From NCBI GenBank assembly GCA_938017825.1, contig CALIJE010000075.1:1-40392 (forward strand): 40,392 nucleotides of DNA, written 5' to 3'. The stretch comes from an uncultured Flavobacteriaceae bacterium (GTDB taxonomy: Bacteria > Bacteroidota > Bacteroidia > Flavobacteriales > Flavobacteriaceae). This document shows, piece by piece, positions 35,877 to 40,392 of this stretch (positions within the stretch are counted from its first letter, which is position 1; each line of letters begins with the position of its first letter). The notes beneath the pieces are model-generated. The model was not told the DNA's origin. It saw nothing but the letters and a program-made list of their open reading frames with translations, and did not search any database. The translations under genes were made by a program, and so were the position numbers.

Positions 35877-35906
35877 CAAACTGATCACCTAAGCCTTGTG
35901 CAATAC
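35856..35906. promoter_or_regulatory. Long inverted repeat over the hemH promoter
   Basis: GTATTGCAAGGCTTA (35856-35870) pairs with TAAGCCTTG (35890-35898) and GCAATAC (35900-35906, joined through a two-base bulge at about 35899-35900), a 15-bp stem. A 19-base loop (35871-35889) includes most of the -7 box. It could be an operator, with arms flanking the promoter, or a leader structure if transcription starts further upstream. Confidence 0.55.
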
Positions 35907-35941
35907 CACTGACGCAGGGCGGACCTAAAAAAATTGAATTA

Positions 35942-36970
35942 ATGAAAGGAATTCTATTGGTTAACCTCGGTTCTCCTGATAGCCCAACGGCCAAAGACCT
36001 TCGGCCTTATTTAGATGAGTTTTTGATGGATGAGCGCGTCATCGATGTCAACCCCGTATTGCGCAACATTATTGTACGCGGCATTATTTTGCAGACACGT
36101 CCCAAAAAATCAGCCAAGGCCTATGCAAAAATTTGGTGGGACGAAGGTTCACCTTTGGTGGTAATCTCTGAACGTTTCGCCGCTAAACTGCGCCAACAGA
36201 CTACGATGCCGGTAGCGCTGGGCATGCGTTATGGAAGCATGAAAATAAAAAATGCCCTTCAGGAACTTCATGATCAAGGAGTTGAAGAAGTATTGCTGGT
36301 TCCATTGTATCCCCATTATGCGATGTCGAGCTACGAAACTGTTGTAGTAAAAACCATGGAAGAGCAAACTGAACATTTTCCGAATATGCGGCTTACAACG
36401 ATGCCGGCATTTTATAAAAATACCGATTACATCAAGGTCCTTTCAGAAAGTATTTCGGAAGGCTTAAAGGGCTTCGAATATGATCATATCCTATTTTCCT
36501 ATCACGGAATACCGGAACGCCATATACGCAAGAGTGATCCTACAAAGTTCCACTGCAAGATCAATGGGAGTTGCTGTAACGTAAATTCCGTTGCACATAA
36601 TTCTTGTTATCGTCACCAGGTCTATGACACCACAGAAAGGGTTAAGGCGTACTTAGGATTACCGGAAGAAAAAGTAAGTAGTTCTTTCCAATCCCGATTG
36701 GCCGGCGACCCATGGTTGAAGCCATATACCGACTATGAATTTGAGCGTTTGGCCCAAGAAGGCAAAAAACGGTTGGCAGTCATCACCCCGGCTTTCGTTT
36801 CCGATTGCCTAGAAACTCTAGAAGAAATAGCAATGGAGGGAAAAGAGCAATTCGAAGAGGCAGGCGGGGAGCAATACAAACATATTGCCTGTTTAAACGA
36901 TAATGATGCTTGGGTTGGTGTTATGGCGAAGTGGGCTCAAGAATGGGAGGCAAACGGAAAGTTGCCCTAA
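35942..36970 (+). CDS. hemH: Ferrochelatase
   Basis: 342 residues. It inserts Fe2+ into protoporphyrin IX (or, if the coproporphyrin route is used, into coproporphyrin III). Family blocks: KGILLVNLGSPDSP, IWWDEGSPL, LYPHYAMSSYET, H188 in LFSYHGIPERH (metal/proton site) and E291/E294 in DCLETLEEI. A Cys cluster C205-x5-C211-C212-x9-C222 (FHCKINGSCCNVNSVAHNSCYRHQ region) could ligate an iron-sulfur cluster, as in some bacterial ferrochelatases. There is no membrane span, so it is soluble or peripheral. It stands alone at the far side of the inserted block from the other heme genes. Confidence 0.95.
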   Translation: MKGILLVNLGSPDSPTAKDLRPYLDEFLMDERVIDVNPVLRNIIVRGIILQTRPKKSAKAYAKIWWDEGSPLVVISERFAAKLRQQTTMPVALGMRYGSMKIKNALQELHDQGVEEVLLVPLYPHYAMSSYETVVVKTMEEQTEHFPNMRLTTMPAFYKNTDYIKVLSESISEGLKGFEYDHILFSYHGIPERHIRKSDPTKFHCKINGSCCNVNSVAHNSCYRHQVYDTTERVKAYLGLPEEKVSSSFQSRLAGDPWLKPYTDYEFERLAQEGKKRLAVITPAFVSDCLETLEEIAMEGKEQFEEAGGEQYKHIACLNDNDAWVGVMAKWAQEWEANGKLP

Positions 36971-37039
36971 TACTAAATACTAGCAAGGCGATTGTGCACT
37001 TCCAATAGTACGCATCGAGCACAGGGCTAACAATAGAAA

Positions 37040-38422
37040 ATGGCAAAATTAGGTTCTGAAGAATTGGGCACGCAGCCGATAAGCAAATTATTGATTAGCC
37101 AATCGGTTCCTGCAGCTATCGGTATTTTGGTCATGAGCCTTAACATACTGGTCGATTCAATTTTCGTGGGAAACTGGATCGGAACCATCGCAATTGCGGC
37201 TATCAACGTAGTCTTGCCGGTTTCGTTCTTTATTGCAGCCCTGGGTATGGCGATAGGTATCGGCGGATCTAGCATAATTTCACGAGCCTTGGGCGCCGAT
37301 AATAAAGCAAAAGCCCTAAAAACCTTCGGCAATCAAATAACACTGACCATCACCATTACCGTGGTTATGGTTATCCTCGGCCTACTATTCGTAGATACCC
37401 TTATTCCTGCTTTTGGTGGAAAGGGCGATATCTTCGGAATGGCCAAGACATACTACACCATCATCTTTTACGGAGTACCATTTTTGGCCTTGACCATGAT
37501 GGGCAATACGGTGATCCGTGCAGAAGGAAAGCCAAAATTTGCCATGATTGCCATGATAATACCCTCCGTGGGCAATCTACTGATGGACTATATTTTTATA
37601 TATGTTTTTGATTGGGGCATGGCGGGAGCTGCATGGGCCACGACCGGAGCATATTTGCTTTCGTTCAGCTATATTCTCTTTTTCTTTTTATCAAAAAATT
37701 CGGACCTTAAAATCGACTTTGGACATTTCGGACTCAATTCGGGAATTCTCAAGGAAATCGGTTCTTTAGGATTTGTTACCCTTGCAAGACAGGCAGCAGC
37801 GAGCGTCACTTTTTTGATATTGAACAATATATTGTTCGATTTAGGAGGAGAAGCCATGGTGGCCGTATATGCAATCATAGGAAGAATGCTAATGTTCGCC
37901 CTTTTTCCTGTTTTTGGTATTTCGCAAGGGTTTCTTCCGATTGCCGGCTTTAATTACGGTGCAGAAAAATATGACCGGGTAAAAGAAAGTATCTATACCT
38001 CGATAAAATATGCCTGTATTTTGGGAACAATCGTCTTCCTCGGACTATTTATTTTTCCTTCAGAAATTGCATCGCTCTTTTTAAGTACCAAAGAAGGTAT
38101 GCCAGCCAATGAAATAGCTATTAATTCCTATGTCTTGGAAAATATGCCCAGCGCCATGAGATGGGTTTTTGCGGCCACACCAATCGTGGCCATACAATTA
38201 ATTGGATCGGCCTACTTTCAAGCTATCGGAAAGGCCATTCCGGCGTTATTGCTTACCCTACTTCGGCAAGCGTTCTTCTTTATCCCTTTGATATTGATAC
38301 TGCCTTCGATATGGGGAGAAATCGGCGTATGGATTTCGTTTCCTATTTCAGATCTTTTGGCAACTATTTTTACTGGCTGGTATTTAAAAAAGGAAATCGA
38401 CCGAACGTTAACGTCCAACTAA
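37040..38422 (+). CDS. MATE-family multidrug/Na+(H+) efflux transporter
   Basis: 460 residues with about twelve hydrophobic spans in two pseudo-repeats. MATE hallmarks are visible: SVPAAIGILVMSLNILVDSIFVGN (span 1), GIGGSSIISRALGA, GNTVIRAEGKPKFAMIAM, and GFLPIAGFNYGAEKYDRVKES at the start of the second half. It exports cationic drugs or metabolites in exchange for Na+ or H+ at the inner membrane. The substrate is not predictable. It begins 69 bases after hemH on the same strand, with no terminator seen between, so co-transcription is possible. Length is normal for the family. Confidence 0.92.
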   Translation: MAKLGSEELGTQPISKLLISQSVPAAIGILVMSLNILVDSIFVGNWIGTIAIAAINVVLPVSFFIAALGMAIGIGGSSIISRALGADNKAKALKTFGNQITLTITITVVMVILGLLFVDTLIPAFGGKGDIFGMAKTYYTIIFYGVPFLALTMMGNTVIRAEGKPKFAMIAMIIPSVGNLLMDYIFIYVFDWGMAGAAWATTGAYLLSFSYILFFFLSKNSDLKIDFGHFGLNSGILKEIGSLGFVTLARQAAASVTFLILNNILFDLGGEAMVAVYAIIGRMLMFALFPVFGISQGFLPIAGFNYGAEKYDRVKESIYTSIKYACILGTIVFLGLFIFPSEIASLFLSTKEGMPANEIAINSYVLENMPSAMRWVFAATPIVAIQLIGSAYFQAIGKAIPALLLTLLRQAFFFIPLILILPSIWGEIGVWISFPISDLLATIFTGWYLKKEIDRTLTSN

Positions 38423-38469
38423 TTTGGCATTAAAAATGCTACTTTTAGGAAACCAAACCTTGGGGTTAA

Positions 38470-40062
38470 ATGCTTAAAAAATCGCTTTTGCCAATTGTAC
38501 TTCTCGCCCTCGCGTCTTGCGCAAGCGTAAAAAAGCACAATGCCTCTTTAGGTAACACATACAGCCCAGATGAACTGCGAAAAGATATTGATTTTACCTA
38601 TAAAAAGTTTCAAAAACTACAACCCAAACTGTACCAATATGTTTCCAAGGAAGTATTGGATCGTAAATTCGACAGCCTAAAGAAGAGCATTACCCGACCT
38701 TTGAACGCGAAAGAGTTTTATATGGCCTTGAGCCCTGTTGTTGCTGAAATACGACAGGGACATATCATCGGCGATTTTCCTGACCGAAGGTTTTCAAAAA
38801 AGGAAACGAATTACCTAAAAAACACAAAACTTGATTTCTTCGACCTGGAATTAAAGTTTATTGAAGATGGATTTTGGATTTCCGGTACCGGAGCAAAAGA
38901 TTCAGTTCTCATAGGAAGTCAGTTGGTTGCGGTAGGGATGGAAACCACTGCAGAACTTGTAAAGAAGTATTGCAGCACGTTTTCTTCCGATGGGTACAAC
39001 TCCACTTTCCAAAGTCCCTTTATTGCTAATAATTTTACGGCTGCCTATAGTAAACATGAAGGGTACCGTGATAGTGTTTCATTGATTTTGATGAAACATG
39101 ATTCGGTCTTTGTAAAGCACTTCAATCGCTATTTGAAAGACAGTTCCTTCCTAAAACCAAGGTCAATTGATTCGACAAAAATTGTACAACGACCGCGTTT
39201 GACCAAGGCCCAAAAAAAGGCCGAAAAAGTACGTCGTAAACAGCTCAAAAAAAGAAACCGAAAGTACGGGTTCATTCCAGCGCGAAATCGCTTCACCCGA
39301 AATTTCAAATTCTTGGATTCGACCGCCCAAATCGGATACTTTAAAATCCGCTCTTGGAACAATGGCTCCCATGAGGAGTTCTTCGAAGAGAGTTTTGCCA
39401 AATTGGATTCTGCCAAGGCACAGTATCTAATTATTGACATTCGCGACAATCCTGGAGGTAATCTCGATCAAATACATGACTTTTATGGTTACCTCACTGA
39501 CACTTCGTATCAATTTGTACGTCCGGGTGAAGTGAAGACACGTCTGCCGAATATCAAAAAATTCTATGGTCGTAATTCCAATCTGTTCTCCGTTGTCGCA
39601 CAAACTGCCATGCTGCCCTACTTCTTGATTGACAACCTTACCAAAACAAGAAAAACAGAGGGTCGGCTTAGGTACCACTTTAAGGAATCAAAAACTACGA
39701 AACCGAAACCTCTAAATTTTAAAGGAAAAATTTATGTGTTGGTTAACGGCGGGTCCTTTTCGGCTTCGACTACATTAGCGAGTCAACTTCATGGGAACAA
39801 ACGCGCCCTTTTTATCGGCGAAGAAACCGGAGGGGCCTACAACGGTACGGTTGCCGGGCAATTTAAGATCATTACCCTACCCCACTCCAAACTGGCCTTT
39901 CAGTTAGGCTTAATGCAATTAGAAACGCCCCAACGTCAAGAGCCTGATGGTTTCGGTATAAAACCAGACATTATCGTCTCACCGACCGTTGCCGATTTTT
40001 TGGCAGATCGCGACACCGAGTTACACTATGTCCTCGATATGATCAAGCACGGAAAACAGTAA
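38470..40062 (+). CDS. S41-family (C-terminal processing/tricorn-like) peptidase lipoprotein
   Basis: 530 residues. Lipoprotein signal MLKKSLLPIVLLALASC (Cys17). A helical N-terminal part contains REI..GH (RQGHI, H98). A PDZ-like segment lies around 135-215 (DSVLIGSQLVAVGMETTAELV). The S41 core (about 285-525) has IIDIRDNPGGNL, VLVNGGSFSASTTLASQL with the likely nucleophile S431, GEETGGAYNG (E452) and ends with PDGFGIKPDIIV. It should be a periplasm-facing serine peptidase. Odd: residues 241-273 are extremely Lys/Arg-rich (KAQKKAEKVRRKQLKKRNRK), unusual inside an exported protease. It starts 47 bases after the MATE gene. Confidence 0.87.
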   Translation: MLKKSLLPIVLLALASCASVKKHNASLGNTYSPDELRKDIDFTYKKFQKLQPKLYQYVSKEVLDRKFDSLKKSITRPLNAKEFYMALSPVVAEIRQGHIIGDFPDRRFSKKETNYLKNTKLDFFDLELKFIEDGFWISGTGAKDSVLIGSQLVAVGMETTAELVKKYCSTFSSDGYNSTFQSPFIANNFTAAYSKHEGYRDSVSLILMKHDSVFVKHFNRYLKDSSFLKPRSIDSTKIVQRPRLTKAQKKAEKVRRKQLKKRNRKYGFIPARNRFTRNFKFLDSTAQIGYFKIRSWNNGSHEEFFEESFAKLDSAKAQYLIIDIRDNPGGNLDQIHDFYGYLTDTSYQFVRPGEVKTRLPNIKKFYGRNSNLFSVVAQTAMLPYFLIDNLTKTRKTEGRLRYHFKESKTTKPKPLNFKGKIYVLVNGGSFSASTTLASQLHGNKRALFIGEETGGAYNGTVAGQFKIITLPHSKLAFQLGLMQLETPQRQEPDGFGIKPDIIVSPTVADFLADRDTELHYVLDMIKHGKQ

Positions 40063-40078
40063 GTAGTACAATGCAATT

Positions 40079-40098
40079 TTCCCAACATTCGTTGGGAA
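40079..40098 (+). terminator. Stem-loop after the S41 gene
   Basis: TTCCCAAC (40079-40086) and GTTGGGAA (40091-40098) form a perfect 8-bp stem with an ATTC loop, 16 bases after the stop. No U-tract follows on the plus strand, so termination efficiency is unclear. Confidence 0.4.
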
Positions 40099-40134
40099 GG
40101 ATCTTCGTATTTTAGCGCTTCGAAATGCTAGCTC

Positions 40135-40392
40135 ATGAAAAATTGCCTATTTATCCTTACCGCCATATTCTTAGTTATGAACTGTACAAAAGTTGAAAAA
40201 TCGAGCCCAACACCGCTCTATATTGGTACCTATACCAATGGGGAAAGCGAGGGCGTTTATCGTGCACTTTTCGATACAGTGACCGGAAATCTATCCAATA
40301 TGACATTGGTCGCAGAAATGGAAAATCCATCCTTTGTAAAATTATCGCCCGATAATAAATTTCTTTATGCAGTCGAAGAAACAAACTCCTAT
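40135..40392 (+). CDS. Lactonase-family seven-bladed propeller lipoprotein (3' truncated)
   Basis: 86 codons are present; the frame runs off the window. The start MKNCLFILTAIFLVMNC is lipoprotein-like (Cys17, though Asn at the -1 position is not canonical). The mature start LYIGTYTNGESEGVYRALFDTVTGNLSNM, then NPSFVKLSPDNKFLYAVEE, is characteristic of the lactonase/6-phosphogluconolactonase (PF10282-type) propeller, in which each blade reads '..pS.l..sPdg..lYa'. Some members hydrolyse 6-phosphogluconolactone, but exported lipoprotein members probably act on other lactones or only bind. A TATTTTAG box (40108-40115) precedes it by 19 bases without a good -33. Confidence 0.8.
   Translation, partial: MKNCLFILTAIFLVMNCTKVEKSSPTPLYIGTYTNGESEGVYRALFDTVTGNLSNMTLVAEMENPSFVKLSPDNKFLYAVEETNSY

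Larger units (their letters stand above)
35610..35941. other. 332-base divergent intergenic region between the TraB-domain gene and hemH
   Basis: No convincing gene lies here; the short minus-strand frame at 35812-35994 overlaps the hemH start and is a shadow. The region holds TATTTTTG boxes pointing both ways (35644-35651 minus, 35869-35876 plus) and a long bulged inverted repeat (35856-35906). Nothing recognisable fills about 35655-35835. Confidence 0.6.

Overview
The window looks like a chromosomal segment from a member of the Bacteroidota, most likely Flavobacteriaceae (possibly a marine genus of the Maribacter/Zobellia type, which I cannot confirm). Four things point there. Start codons lack Shine-Dalgarno sequences and sit behind A-rich leaders. 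Several genes share a TAnnTTTG-type -7 promoter element. Signal peptides end in the 'AQ' style usual for the group. The gene set also fits: secreted M28 peptidase, Asp-box propeller, SDR-type threonine dehydrogenase and a HemC-HemD fusion. I see no insertion sequence, integrase, CRISPR array or phage gene.

Region 1 (1-10.2 kb) carries the tail of an AHSA1-type protein and a secreted M28 peptidase. Next come a 1048-residue exported Asp-box propeller protein with a coupled Qnr-like pentapeptide protein, a DUF6265-like secreted protein with a coupled zinc-ribbon protein, and a CBS-pair protein. A membrane-anchored M28 peptidase overlapping a YeeZ-like Rossmann enzyme closes the region. Region 2 (10.2-17.3 kb) has small conserved or secreted proteins, a lipoprotein divergent from threonine dehydrogenase, tRNA-Arg(CCT), an exported RidA-like lipoprotein and a full-length two-lobed M16 peptidase.

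Region 3 (17.4-23 kb) is a tetrapyrrole operon on the minus strand, hemA - hemCD (fused) - hemE - GNAT, divergent from an AraC-family regulator. Ferrochelatase (hemH) is on the plus strand about 13 kb further on. Between them lie a DUF1460 cysteine amidase-like protein, a six-gene plus-strand block (24.07-32.06 kb) and a giant TraB/GumN-domain protein. The right end has hemH, a MATE transporter, an S41 peptidase lipoprotein and the start of a lactonase-family propeller lipoprotein.

The six-gene block is the best candidate for an undescribed system. It encodes a coiled-coil protein with a Trp/basic hinge, an unknown 351-residue protein, a classical AAA ATPase (pore-loop aromatic, Asp-Asp Walker B, two arginine-finger residues), an unknown 416-residue protein, a three-span membrane protein with a charged tail, and a three-span protein with a large predicted periplasmic domain. 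Genes 2-5 are translationally coupled by 1- or 4-base overlaps. I infer a membrane-linked AAA remodelling machine; its substrate is unknown. Its upstream region shares an exact 10-mer with the core of a 21-bp palindrome in front of the AraC gene, a possible regulatory link.
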